From Fimbriimonadaceae bacterium (GTDB lineage Bacteria > Armatimonadota > Fimbriimonadia > Fimbriimonadales > Fimbriimonadaceae), in contig JAIBBE010000031.1 in NCBI GenBank assembly GCA_019694835.1, positions 1 through 14,919 of the forward strand: a stretch of 14,919 nucleotides of DNA, read 5' to 3'. The notes below the pieces were generated by a model. The model was not told the DNA's origin, searched no databases, and worked only from the letters and a program-made list of their open reading frames with translations. Below are positions 1 through 7,989 of the stretch, piece after piece (the stretch's first letter is position 1; each line of letters opens with the position of its first letter). The translations under genes were made by a program, and so were the position numbers.

Positions 1-955
1 TCGTCCGGTCGTAGAGTTTCGTCGTTCGTGGTGACTCGTGGGCGGCGATGGCCTGGGCGTTCTCAATCGTGCCACCATTCTCCAGATAGGCCGTGATCCC
101 CGTCGCCCGAAACGTGTGGCAGCATGTCGAATCGGGAAGTCCAGCCTCTTCGGCCCGCCTTTTCACCATCCGAAGCACATCAGTCCGCGTCATTCTTGCC
201 TCTGTAATTGCGCGTTCCCGCGAAACGGTCCTAAAGAGAGGTGCTTTCTTGGGCCAATCCTCATATCTGGCGGCTTCCAAATAGGCGTCGATATAGGCCT
301 CGGCGTTGTGGTGGGCGGGAACTTCGTGTCTCTTCCCTCCCTTCTCATGAAGCCTGAGCCACCACCTCTTTCCGAGCTGGAAATAGTCTTCCTTGTTCAT
401 GGCCACCACGGCTCCAACCCGCGCAAAGCTGTAAACCATCGTCGCGATGATCGCCCGATCGCGAAGCCCCACTATATTAGTAGTGTCAATCGAGTCGAGG
501 AGCTGACGTGCCTGGCTGGCCTTGAGCACAGGGGTCTTCCCTCTCTTGACCACGTGTTTCGGCCCTCGCACCGATGCGGCCGGATTGTGAGGTACGACCT
601 GGCCGATGACCAGATAGTCGAAGAGCATTCGGATTGCGGCGAGATGTTGCTTGACACTCGGCGGAGCCATCGTGGTCTGGAGCTGCTCGATGTAGGCCGA
701 CACAAAAATGGGATTGAGGTTCTTGAGTGGAAGCCTTCTCTCCTCACTCCAGTTGAGAAATTGGTACACGGCCCGCGCATAAGCCATCCGGGTGTTTGGG
801 TTTCGGATGTTAGCGGTAAAGAACTCGACGAACTTCATGGCCGCCTGCTCACCTTCCCTTGCGATGACGGCCGGCACTGGAAGAGCGGCATACCCTTCCC
901 CTCCTGAGAGAACCCACGGATCCCTGCCGCCAAAAGCGACGATTTCACCGTCCAT
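1..955 (-). CDS. Tyrosine recombinase (phage/ICE-type integrase), C-terminus cut by window edge
   Basis: Reading the minus strand from ATG at 955-953 gives 318 uninterrupted codons to the window edge. The start is supported by a strong Shine-Dalgarno AAGGAGG (minus strand of 964-970) 8 nt upstream. Residues about 25-120 look like the N-terminal DNA core-binding domain. Residues about 155-318 are the catalytic domain, with the full tyrosine-recombinase set: Arg179 (FARVG), Lys208 (GGKRHEVP), H280-T-F-R283, His306 (AAHES) and the nucleophile Tyr315 (KLYDRT). In this family the Tyr motif usually lies a few tens of residues or less from the C-terminus, so little is missing. It would cut and rejoin DNA at attachment sites, integrating or excising a mobile element. 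It points away from the metal genes, which lie upstream of it in the same orientation. Family assignment is firm; the element type and target site cannot be told. Confidence 0.93.
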   Translation of the reverse strand, partial: MDGEIVAFGGRDPWVLSGGEGYAALPVPAVIAREGEQAAMKFVEFFTANIRNPNTRMAYARAVYQFLNWSEERRLPLKNLNPIFVSAYIEQLQTTMAPPSVKQHLAAIRMLFDYLVIGQVVPHNPAASVRGPKHVVKRGKTPVLKASQARQLLDSIDTTNIVGLRDRAIIATMVYSFARVGAVVAMNKEDYFQLGKRWWLRLHEKGGKRHEVPAHHNAEAYIDAYLEAARYEDWPKKAPLFRTVSRERAITEARMTRTDVLRMVKRRAEEAGLPDSTCCHTFRATGITAYLENGGTIENAQAIAAHESPRTTKLYDRT

Positions 956-963
956 CTGCAAAC

Positions 964-970
964 CCTCCTT
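964..970 (-). promoter_or_regulatory. Ribosome binding site of the integrase gene
   Basis: The minus strand reads AAGGAGG, a near-perfect anti-16S match, ending 8 nt before ATG 955-953. This fixes the integrase start and excludes the upstream in-frame extension. Confidence 0.8.
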
Positions 971-1008
971 GGTGCCTCATAACGTCCTTTATGATACTCC
1001 ACAGGAGG

Positions 1009-1038
1009 AGCATACGAAAAATGACCAAAGGATGTGAA
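1009..1038 (-). promoter_or_regulatory. Candidate sigma70-type promoter of the integrase gene
   Basis: On the minus strand TTCACA (1038-1033, five of six matches to TTGACA) is followed after 18 nt by TATGCT (1014-1009, four of six matches to TATAAT). Transcription would start near 1002 and give a leader of about 45 nt containing the AAGGAGG ribosome binding site. This is a motif match only. A partly complementary pair (994-1000 with 1007-1013, one G:T pair) overlaps the -10 and might be an operator half-site pair. Confidence 0.35.
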
Positions 1039-1241
1039 ATAAGCCGCTCCTTTTCCCCGGAGGACAAATTCAATCTCGAAGAACGGGAGGGCGCGGGTGT
1101 CAAGGATGGTAACGAGCGCTTCGCGTCCTTCACACTGGAGGCCGCCCTGGTCATACAATGAGACCCCGCTGGGGAAAGAAAAGGATCTCAATGCCGTTTG
1201 AATGCGAAGAGTAGTGCGGGAGTGCTGATGGAGGAGAAGTC

Positions 1242-3356
1242 CTAGCCTTCAGGCGGCTCTGATGTCAGCGTCCTTGTCAGTAGCAATCCGTTCCCAACGA
1301 CGAGCAGGCTACCGCCCATATCCGCAAAGACCGCCATCCACAAGGTCGCGTGACCCGATATCGCGAGGGCAAGGAAAATCACCTTGATGCCAATCGCCAT
1401 GGTGATGTTCTGCGTCAGGACTCTCGCCGTGGCTTGACTCAACCGAATGTATGCAGGAAGTTTTCGCAGGTCATCTTTCATCAGCGCAACATCCGCGGTT
1501 TCGAGCGCGGTGTCCGTCCCCGCTACACCCATCGCAAAACCAACGGTCGCCCTGGCAAGAGCCGGTGCGTCATTGACGCCGTCACCCACCATTCCGACGC
1601 CTCGGTATGATGCGAGCAAGTTCTCGACTACTTTAAGTTTGTCTTCAGGTAGCAGTTCCGCTTGCACGTCATCGATTCCAGCTTGGGCGCCGATCGCGTT
1701 CGCCGTTGATGCATTGTCACCGGTCAGCATCGCCACTTTGACACCCATAGCGTGAAGAGTGCGAATGGCTTCGACACTTTCTGCCCGCAATGTATCGGCT
1801 ACTCCGAAGATGGCGATGGCCTCTTTATCGTTTGCGAGGACAACGGTTGATTTGCCCTCTGCCTGAAGGCGGTCTAGCTCCGTATGGACATGTTCGCAGC
1901 AGATCCCGAGCTCCTCGATCATGCGATGGTTGCCGATCATGTATAAGGCCCTGTCGATTCGGCCCTTGGCTCCGCGGCCAGTCACAGATTCAAACTCTTC
2001 TATGTCGAGCAATTCGCCACTCCATCCGGCGACAATCGCTTGGGCGATTGGATGACCGCTCAGATGGTCGAGACTGGCCGCAATTTGGATGGCCTTGTCC
2101 CTTTCGAACCCATGCATGGCAACCACGTCGGTCACGACGGGTTTCCCGTGGGTCAGCGTCCCCGTTTTGTCAAGGGCAATCATACGGAGCGTCCGACCCG
2201 ACTCAAGGTGCGCGCCGCCTTTAATGAGGATCCCTTGCCTCGCCGCGGCGGCAAGGCCGCTGACAACGGTCACGGGAGTGGAAATCACGAGGGCGCATGG
2301 ACACGCGATCACAAGTATCACGAGCGCTTTATAGAGCCAAGGCAAGAATGGCTGTCCGAACCCAATTGGAACCACGGCGACGAGGATGGCAATGGCCACA
2401 ACCGACGGAGTGTAGTACCGGGCGAAATTATCAACGAACCTTTGGGTCGGGGCCCGGGTTCCTTGCGCCTCCTGAACAGTCTTGACGATCCTATCGAGTG
2501 TCGTTTCGCCTCGCTTACCGGTTACGATGAATTCAAGAACGCCTTGCCCATTGATCGTTCCAGCAAAGAGCTGGTCGCCAACGGACTTTTCCACGGGCAG
2601 CGACTCTCCCGTGATCGGGGCTTGATTGACGGTGCTTTGCCCGGCAACAACATTGCCATCGAGGGGAATCCGTTCTCCAGGCTTCACCCTGACTCGCACT
2701 CGCAATGCGACTGAAGCGGCTTCGACCTCGCTCCATTCGCCTGACTCCTTCTGCACCCATGCCTTCTCGGGTGCGAGTTGCATGAGTGCACGGACGGCGT
2801 TGCGGGCCCTGTCGAGCGAGTACGACTCAATCCGCTCGGCAATCGCAAACAACACGGTCACCATAGCTGCTTCAGGCCAAGACCCGATGGCCACCGCGCC
2901 AACAACGGCAAGGCACATCAGGAAGTTGATGTTGAGCGTGAAGGTTCTAACGGCAACCAGCCCTTTAGCGAGCGTCTCCTTTCCTCCGAGAGCTATCGCA
3001 AGAAGAGCTAGCCCAATGACGGGCCAGGATTTCTCCTGACCCGTCGTCCAAGCGACGAACTCGCTCACTCCAGCCATGCAGAGGGCGACTCCGAGAATCA
3101 GATTCTGGCGCTTGAGTGATTCTGGCGGCCGTGTTTCGCAACCAACCTCGCAGTTGTTCGCGGGCTTCATGCCGACCTCGGTGAGAGCCTCAACAATGGG
3201 TCTCTCACTCGAAAACGTGTGGTCAACCGTGAGAATTCGGTTCATCAGGTCGAACTCGACGCGATGGATTTCCTTCACCCGCGAGAGTCTGTTCCGAATG
3301 ACCGCTTCCTCGGTTGGGCAGTCCATCGCATCGATTCGGAATTTGCTTTGAATCAT
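1242..3356 (-). CDS. P1B-2 type Zn2+/Cd2+/Pb2+-translocating P-type ATPase (ZntA/CadA-like)
   Basis: This 704-aa inner-membrane pump uses ATP to drive divalent soft-metal ions out of the cytoplasm. The N-terminal heavy-metal-associated domain carries the variant motif MDCPTEE (Cys13), followed by a Cys pair at 69 and 73. Downstream are the actuator TGE (249-251), the membrane metal site CPC (352-354), the phosphorylated Asp in DKTGT (396), the HP motif (435-436) and the hinge GDGVNDAP (591-598). Asn650 and Lys658 in the seventh membrane helix and DMG (679-681) in the eighth are the signature of the Zn/Cd/Pb subgroup; the YN and MxxSS of copper pumps are absent. Its ATG overlaps the czcA-like stop by 4 nt (ATGA) and has GGAGG 4 nt upstream, so it is the last gene of the czc operon. 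Family is clear; exact metal preference is inferred. Confidence 0.95.
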   Translation of the reverse strand: MIQSKFRIDAMDCPTEEAVIRNRLSRVKEIHRVEFDLMNRILTVDHTFSSERPIVEALTEVGMKPANNCEVGCETRPPESLKRQNLILGVALCMAGVSEFVAWTTGQEKSWPVIGLALLAIALGGKETLAKGLVAVRTFTLNINFLMCLAVVGAVAIGSWPEAAMVTVLFAIAERIESYSLDRARNAVRALMQLAPEKAWVQKESGEWSEVEAASVALRVRVRVKPGERIPLDGNVVAGQSTVNQAPITGESLPVEKSVGDQLFAGTINGQGVLEFIVTGKRGETTLDRIVKTVQEAQGTRAPTQRFVDNFARYYTPSVVAIAILVAVVPIGFGQPFLPWLYKALVILVIACPCALVISTPVTVVSGLAAAARQGILIKGGAHLESGRTLRMIALDKTGTLTHGKPVVTDVVAMHGFERDKAIQIAASLDHLSGHPIAQAIVAGWSGELLDIEEFESVTGRGAKGRIDRALYMIGNHRMIEELGICCEHVHTELDRLQAEGKSTVVLANDKEAIAIFGVADTLRAESVEAIRTLHAMGVKVAMLTGDNASTANAIGAQAGIDDVQAELLPEDKLKVVENLLASYRGVGMVGDGVNDAPALARATVGFAMGVAGTDTALETADVALMKDDLRKLPAYIRLSQATARVLTQNITMAIGIKVIFLALAISGHATLWMAVFADMGGSLLVVGNGLLLTRTLTSEPPEG

Positions 3357-6300
3357 AGTTCCTCCACGACTTCGTCATCCCGTTCGAACCAAGTGTAAAG
3401 AGCCGGTAGCACGAGCAACGTCAGGAGGGTCGCTGAGACAATCCCTCCGATAACCACAGTGGCAAGCGGCCTTTGAACTTCTGCGCCAATCCCGGTGTTG
3501 AGGGCCATGGGAATGAATCCCAAGGCCGCCACCAAGGCCGTCATCAAAACCGGTCGCAACCGTTGCGAGGCTCCTTCACGAACAGCATCGACCACCGCCA
3601 TTTTGCCTTCCGAGCGTAATCGGTTGATGGCAGAGACCATGACGACCCCATTAAGGACCGCAACGCCGGACAGTGCGATGAACCCGACTCCTGCCGTGAT
3701 GCTGAATGGCATCCCGCGCGCAAACAAACCGATGATGCCGCCAGTGATCGCAAGCGGAACTCCGGTAAAAATCAGCACGGCTTGGCGGAGGCTTCCGAAC
3801 GTCGAAAAAAGGAGCAGAAAGATCAGTGAAAGCGCGATCGGAACAACCAACGTAAGCCGTGCCGAAGCCTTTTGCAGGTTCTCAAACTGGCCTCCCCACG
3901 TGATGTAGTAGCCCTCCTTGAGTTTGACTCGTTCCTTGATCGCCTGTTGTGCGGCGAGCACGAAACTTCCGAGGTCGCTGCCGCGGACATTGAGCTGCAC
4001 CACCACTCTGCGCTTGCCCATTTCGCGAGAGATTTGGGCCGGAGCGGGGGCATTGTCGATATGCGCGAGCGATGAGAGCGGCACCCCTCCGCCTTGAGGC
4101 GTCTCGATCAGAATAGATTTGATCTGGTTGACGTCGTTGCGCACACTCGCTGGTAACTTGACCGTCAGCGCAAACCGCTTGTCGCCTTCAATAATCTGTC
4201 CGACTGGTTCACCCCCAAGGGCAATTTTGATCATCTCCTGAATGTCGTCAACGCTCACCCCGACACGCGAGATGGCGTCCCGGTCGATATCGATTTGGAG
4301 TACGGGCACTTCGTCTACCTGTTCGACTTCGACATCCTGAGCACCCGGAAGGGATCGCACCACAGAAGCGATCTCATCAGCTCGCGCTTTAAGCTCGCGT
4401 AAGTCTTCTCCGAACACCTTGATCCCGATATCCGCTTTGACACCAGAAACAAGCTCAGAGAAGCGCATTTGAATGGGTTGGGAGAAGTTGTAACCTTGGC
4501 CGGGCACCTGATTAACCTTCTCCGTTAGCTCTTCAATGAGCTTAGATTTTGTTAATCCCGGCCTCCATTTGTCGCGTGGCTTGAGCATCACGAAGGAGTC
4601 CGTAAGACTGAGCGGCATTGGATCCGTCGCAACTTCAGGGGTTCCGCTTCGGGAGAAAACGGTCACCACTTCGGGAACTTCCATCACCTTTTTCTCGAAG
4701 GCGGTTACCAGTTTGACGGTCTCCTCGGCGGCTACCGTCCGCACTCTCACTGGCTGGATGACGAGCGAACCCTCATCGAGCTGGGGAATGAACTCTGAGC
4801 CGAGCCGGGTGAACAAGAACCCGGCTAATCCCAACAGCCCTATGGCCCCACCAACAATGATTCCTCGGCGTCTCAAAGCAAACCCAAGGGCCGGACGATA
4901 CAACCTGCTGAGGAACTCCATGATCGGATTCCGGCCCTCTTTCGTGTCGCCCGACATAAACATGCTTGCCAGCACCGGGATCAACGTCATAGTCAAAATG
5001 AGCGCTCCGATCAAGGCAAAGACCACGGTGAAGGCCATCGGCTTGAACATCTTGCCTTCTGTTCCTTCGAGCGCGAGAATGGGGAGATAGACGACGGTGA
5101 TGATCGTCACCGCGAACGCAGTCGGCTTCGCGACTTCTCGGCAGGATTCCCAAACCGTGTGACGAACTTCGTGCCGGTCAAGTGTGGAGCCCTTATGCTC
5201 CCTCGCCTCTGCGAGCCTGCGCACGGCGTTCTCGATCATGACCACCGCCCCGTCGACAATAAGGCCAAAGTCAATCGCGCCCAAGCTCATCAGGTTCCCT
5301 GAAATCCCGAAGCGGTTCATACCAATGATGGCGAACAGCATCGAGAGCGGAATGGCAAGGGCGACAATGAGAGCCCCCCTCATATTGCCGAGCAATAGGA
5401 GCAGGATGACGATCACAAAGATGCCACCCTCCAACAGACTCTTTTCGACGGTGTGAACCGATTCACCCACGAGCTCTGACCGGTTGTAGACAGTAGTCAG
5501 AGTGACATCGGCTGGCAGTTGCGCTTTGATCTCCTTGACACGCGCGTTCACGGCGTCAGCAACGGTGCGGCCGTTGGCCCCTTTGAGCATCATGACGGTG
5601 ACGGTCATCGCCTCGCGACCATCTTTGGTGCTAATCCCCGTGAGCACGGGAACCCCGAGTTGGACAGTGGCGACGTCGCGAACAAGGACAGGAATTCCAG
5701 CTTCCGTCTTGACAACGATCTTCTCGATGTCGCTCACCGTTGTCGCAAGTCCAACGCTCCGAATGAGCACGCGTTCGCCATTGCGCTCCAACACACCACC
5801 GCCGGCGTTCTGATTGTTCTTCTTGAGAGCTGAAACCACTTCATCGACGGCAATGCCGCGCGCAAGCAGGGCCCTGGGTTCGACGATCACCTGATACTGC
5901 TTGACCGAACCGTCGGCAGCATTGACCTCAGCGACACCTGGCACCGTTCGTATCTGAGGCGCGATGGTCCAATCCTGAAGGGAGCGGAGCTCCATCGGGC
6001 TTCGAGTCTTGCTCTCAAGGGCGTACATGTAGATGTCACCGAGCCCGGTCGAAACGGGACCCATTTGAGGCGCTTCGATCCCGCTTGGAAGAGACTCTTT
6101 GACGCTGCCCAGCCGCTCATTCACGAGATTCCTTGCGAAGTAAGTTTCCACGTCATCTCGGAACGTGACGATGACCTGGGACAAGCCATATTGACTGAGG
6201 CTTCGAACTTGCTCGACGCCGGGAATACCTCCCATGGAAGTCTCAATTGGGAATGTCACGAGCTTTTCAACTTCCTCGGGGCTCATACCGCCCGTTTCGG

Positions 6301-6451
6301 TGTTGATCGAGACTTGGTTCGTCGTGATGTCCGGGACCGCGTCGAGCGTAAGCTGCTGCCACGAGACGACGCCAAGCGCGACCATCAAGACCGTCGCGAT
6401 AATGACGAGGAACCTCTGAGTGAGGCTGAAGTGCAAGATTTTGTCGAGCAT
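3353..6451 (-). CDS. czcA: CzcA-like heavy-metal RND efflux pump (HME family)
   Basis: This 1032-aa inner-membrane proton antiporter is the engine of a tripartite CzcCBA system that takes divalent cations from the periplasm or membrane and passes them to the outer-membrane channel. It has the typical RND length, with two large periplasmic loops and twelve predicted membrane segments. In the fourth membrane helix the motif DFGLIVDGAVVMIEN carries Asp394, Asp400 and Glu407, with the spacing of the proton-relay triad D402/D408/E415 of Cupriavidus CzcA. The copper-type pump CusA has a different sequence here (VDAAIVMIEN), which favours Zn/Co/Cd over Cu. The second-half signature around LRPVLMTALVAALGFIPMA is also present. 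Its start overlaps the adaptor stop by one base (TGATG) and its stop overlaps the next ATPase start, showing one translationally coupled operon. The substrate metals are inferred. Confidence 0.95.
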   Translation of the reverse strand: MLDKILHFSLTQRFLVIIATVLMVALGVVSWQQLTLDAVPDITTNQVSINTETGGMSPEEVEKLVTFPIETSMGGIPGVEQVRSLSQYGLSQVIVTFRDDVETYFARNLVNERLGSVKESLPSGIEAPQMGPVSTGLGDIYMYALESKTRSPMELRSLQDWTIAPQIRTVPGVAEVNAADGSVKQYQVIVEPRALLARGIAVDEVVSALKKNNQNAGGGVLERNGERVLIRSVGLATTVSDIEKIVVKTEAGIPVLVRDVATVQLGVPVLTGISTKDGREAMTVTVMMLKGANGRTVADAVNARVKEIKAQLPADVTLTTVYNRSELVGESVHTVEKSLLEGGIFVIVILLLLLGNMRGALIVALAIPLSMLFAIIGMNRFGISGNLMSLGAIDFGLIVDGAVVMIENAVRRLAEAREHKGSTLDRHEVRHTVWESCREVAKPTAFAVTIITVVYLPILALEGTEGKMFKPMAFTVVFALIGALILTMTLIPVLASMFMSGDTKEGRNPIMEFLSRLYRPALGFALRRRGIIVGGAIGLLGLAGFLFTRLGSEFIPQLDEGSLVIQPVRVRTVAAEETVKLVTAFEKKVMEVPEVVTVFSRSGTPEVATDPMPLSLTDSFVMLKPRDKWRPGLTKSKLIEELTEKVNQVPGQGYNFSQPIQMRFSELVSGVKADIGIKVFGEDLRELKARADEIASVVRSLPGAQDVEVEQVDEVPVLQIDIDRDAISRVGVSVDDIQEMIKIALGGEPVGQIIEGDKRFALTVKLPASVRNDVNQIKSILIETPQGGGVPLSSLAHIDNAPAPAQISREMGKRRVVVQLNVRGSDLGSFVLAAQQAIKERVKLKEGYYITWGGQFENLQKASARLTLVVPIALSLIFLLLFSTFGSLRQAVLIFTGVPLAITGGIIGLFARGMPFSITAGVGFIALSGVAVLNGVVMVSAINRLRSEGKMAVVDAVREGASQRLRPVLMTALVAALGFIPMALNTGIGAEVQRPLATVVIGGIVSATLLTLLVLPALYTWFERDDEVVEEL

Positions 6452-7989
6452 CAGTCTTCGTGCCCCTTGAGTTCGTCTTTTTTCTGCTCACTGGAAAGCA
6501 CAAAAGCACCCTCGGCAGCGATTTCGTCACCCTCTTTGATGCCAGACAGAATGGCGACCGTATCGCCGTCTTCAAGTCCCAGCTTCACCTCGTGCTTGTC
6601 AAAGCCTTCGCCGTCTTTCACATACACAAAGGTCTTTCTGTCCTCGGTGAGAACCGCCGACTTGGGAACGATCAGGGCGCGAACTTTGACGCCTACCCCA
6701 ATTCGAACATTGGCGAACATCTCGGGTTTGAGGCGGCCATTCGCATTGAGGACAAGGCAATGGACGGGGATTGACCTCGTTTTCGGGTCAACTCTAGAGC
6801 CGACGATTCGAACTTCTGCGATGAACGGGGTCCCTGGAAGCGAGGCGACCGTTACCGTGGCGGTTGCCCCCTTGCTGACCCTTGAGAGTTCGCGCTCCGG
6901 AATGTTTGCCGTCACCCATACGGCATTGAGGTCCTCCAATTCAAGCAGAACCTGGGTTCGCTCGACTGCTTGGCCCCGCGTCACGGCAAAGTGAGTAATC
7001 GTGCCGCTGATAGGCGCTACCAAGTCGACCCGGCCCACCGATGCACCTCCCGAACCAGAGTTTGCCCGGTAAACGGATCGGGCATTGGAGATTCCCCGGT
7101 TGGCACTGGCCAAAGCCGACTCCGAGGCTTTGACCCGGATCCGTGCCCTGTCCAGCTCAAGCCCGCTCGATTTCACCTCAGCTTCGGCACCCTGTAGCTC
7201 TTTGGCATTGAGTAGCCCTTGCGAAGCGATCCTCTTCTCCCGTTCGTAGCTCGACTTGGCGATCTCAATCTTCGCCTTTGCTTTGTCGAGCCGAATCTGG
7301 TCCTGTTGCAGTTCGAGCCGAGCAGCTTCAAGCTCAGACTTCGACACGATGCCGTCGCGGTACAGGTTTTCCAAGCGGCGCAATTGCTCGGCGTGACTGG
7401 CTTGTTCCTTTTGCGTGCTCAACAATTCGCTTTGCGCTTCATTAAGCTCGTTCTGGGCCTGCTGGACGGGTGCCTGGCTAAATGCTCCCGCTGAAGCAAG
7501 GTCGCGCTGACGTTTGAGGTTGGTCTTGGCTGCATTGAGTTTGGCGACGGCAAGTTCAACTTCGGATCGGGCCTGGCGCAATTCAGATGTCGCCGCATCC
7601 CGGATACGAATCGCTTCGGCGATAGATGACCATGCTTGGGAGAGTTCGGGCGACTCGATGATGGCTAAGGTCTGGCCCTGGCGAACCGAGTCACCAAGTC
7701 TGGCGGAAATCGAAATGACCCGCCCTTCGACAGGCGGAGTGACTACGGCTTTGCCGCGGTCTGTGCTCGTGACCGTTCCAGGGACTTCGAGAGAGTCCTG
7801 AACTTCCTTTGATTGAACGCGGACCGTCCTTACGCCTGCGATGGCCTGAGCTTCTTTACTAAGCTTGACCTGTCCCTCGACATGGCCAGCTTCCTCAGAA
7901 TGACCGTGTTCGACTTTCGACGTAACTGGGCTTTTCGAGCATCCTGCAATCAATAGCAATGCGAATCCAAGAAACACCGACCGATTCAC
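6451..7989 (-). CDS. czcB: CzcB-like periplasmic adaptor (membrane-fusion lipoprotein)
   Basis: This 512-aa adaptor links the RND pump to the outer-membrane channel. The N-terminus has a lipobox (LLIAGC, Cys17) and should be lipid-anchored in the inner membrane. A short His-rich stretch follows (HGHSEEAGH, residues 28-36) and could bind metal. The first lipoyl half is around 83-113, the second at about 321-350, and the beta-barrel and membrane-proximal domains occupy about 355-500. The helical hairpin between the lipoyl halves is very long (about 115-318). It contains three copies of the R-x3-L-x6-S channel-tip motif instead of the usual one (see the repeat entry). The start is GTG at 7989-7987, supported by GGAGGTG 5 nt upstream. 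It overlaps the TolC-like stop by 4 nt (GTGA). Family is secure; numbering of the hairpin domains is approximate. Confidence 0.93.
   Translation of the reverse strand: MNRSVFLGFALLLIAGCSKSPVTSKVEHGHSEEAGHVEGQVKLSKEAQAIAGVRTVRVQSKEVQDSLEVPGTVTSTDRGKAVVTPPVEGRVISISARLGDSVRQGQTLAIIESPELSQAWSSIAEAIRIRDAATSELRQARSEVELAVAKLNAAKTNLKRQRDLASAGAFSQAPVQQAQNELNEAQSELLSTQKEQASHAEQLRRLENLYRDGIVSKSELEAARLELQQDQIRLDKAKAKIEIAKSSYEREKRIASQGLLNAKELQGAEAEVKSSGLELDRARIRVKASESALASANRGISNARSVYRANSGSGGASVGRVDLVAPISGTITHFAVTRGQAVERTQVLLELEDLNAVWVTANIPERELSRVSKGATATVTVASLPGTPFIAEVRIVGSRVDPKTRSIPVHCLVLNANGRLKPEMFANVRIGVGVKVRALIVPKSAVLTEDRKTFVYVKDGEGFDKHEVKLGLEDGDTVAILSGIKEGDEIAAEGAFVLSSEQKKDELKGHED
7108..7512 (-). repeat. 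Three diverged 45-residue (135-bp) tandem repeats in the CzcB-like hairpin
   Basis: In the adaptor protein the pattern R-x3-[LI]-x3-G-x2-[SN] recurs at residues 160-171, 205-216 and 250-261, exactly 45 residues apart. After each copy an aliphatic residue, Ala, Glu and Leu/Val recur in register (175/220/265, 178/223/268, 181/226/271, 182/227/272). The repetition is visible in the protein; the DNA copies are diverged. In AcrA-type adaptors this motif sits at the tip that docks to TolC and normally occurs once. Confidence 0.75.

Larger units (their letters stand above)
956..1241. other. 286-bp gap between the integrase and the metal operon
   Basis: No recognisable gene lies here. It holds the candidate integrase promoter and ribosome binding site. 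It also contains a 46-codon plus-strand ORF (1021-1161, preceded by AGGAGG at 1003-1008 but with a long 12-nt spacing) and minus-strand open frames that run into the integrase in other phases; none resembles a known protein. There is no convincing terminator after the P-type ATPase stop at 1242: the only hairpin is a 4-bp CCCC-AGC-GGGG without a T-run. Readthrough from the metal operon into the integrase is therefore possible. A recombination site of the integrase could lie in this stretch, but no repeat in the window marks it. Confidence 0.5.

Noticed and set aside
38..907. 289-codon open frame on the plus strand
   Set aside because: It lies opposite the integrase, whose minus-strand frame carries the full recombinase active site. 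The plus-strand product has no recognisable motif or ribosome binding site.
994..1013. Hairpin in front of the integrase as a terminator of the metal operon
   Set aside because: The stem is only 7 bp with one wobble pair and no T-run follows in the transcribed direction.
835..1191. 118-codon minus-strand frame from TTG 1191
   Set aside because: It lacks a ribosome binding site and its second half overlaps the well-supported integrase in another phase. The upstream part reads smoothly, but I cannot tie it to any family.
6065..6994. 309-codon open frame on the plus strand
   Set aside because: It runs opposite the CzcA/CzcB-like genes and is a low-complexity Ser/Thr/Arg-rich shadow of them.
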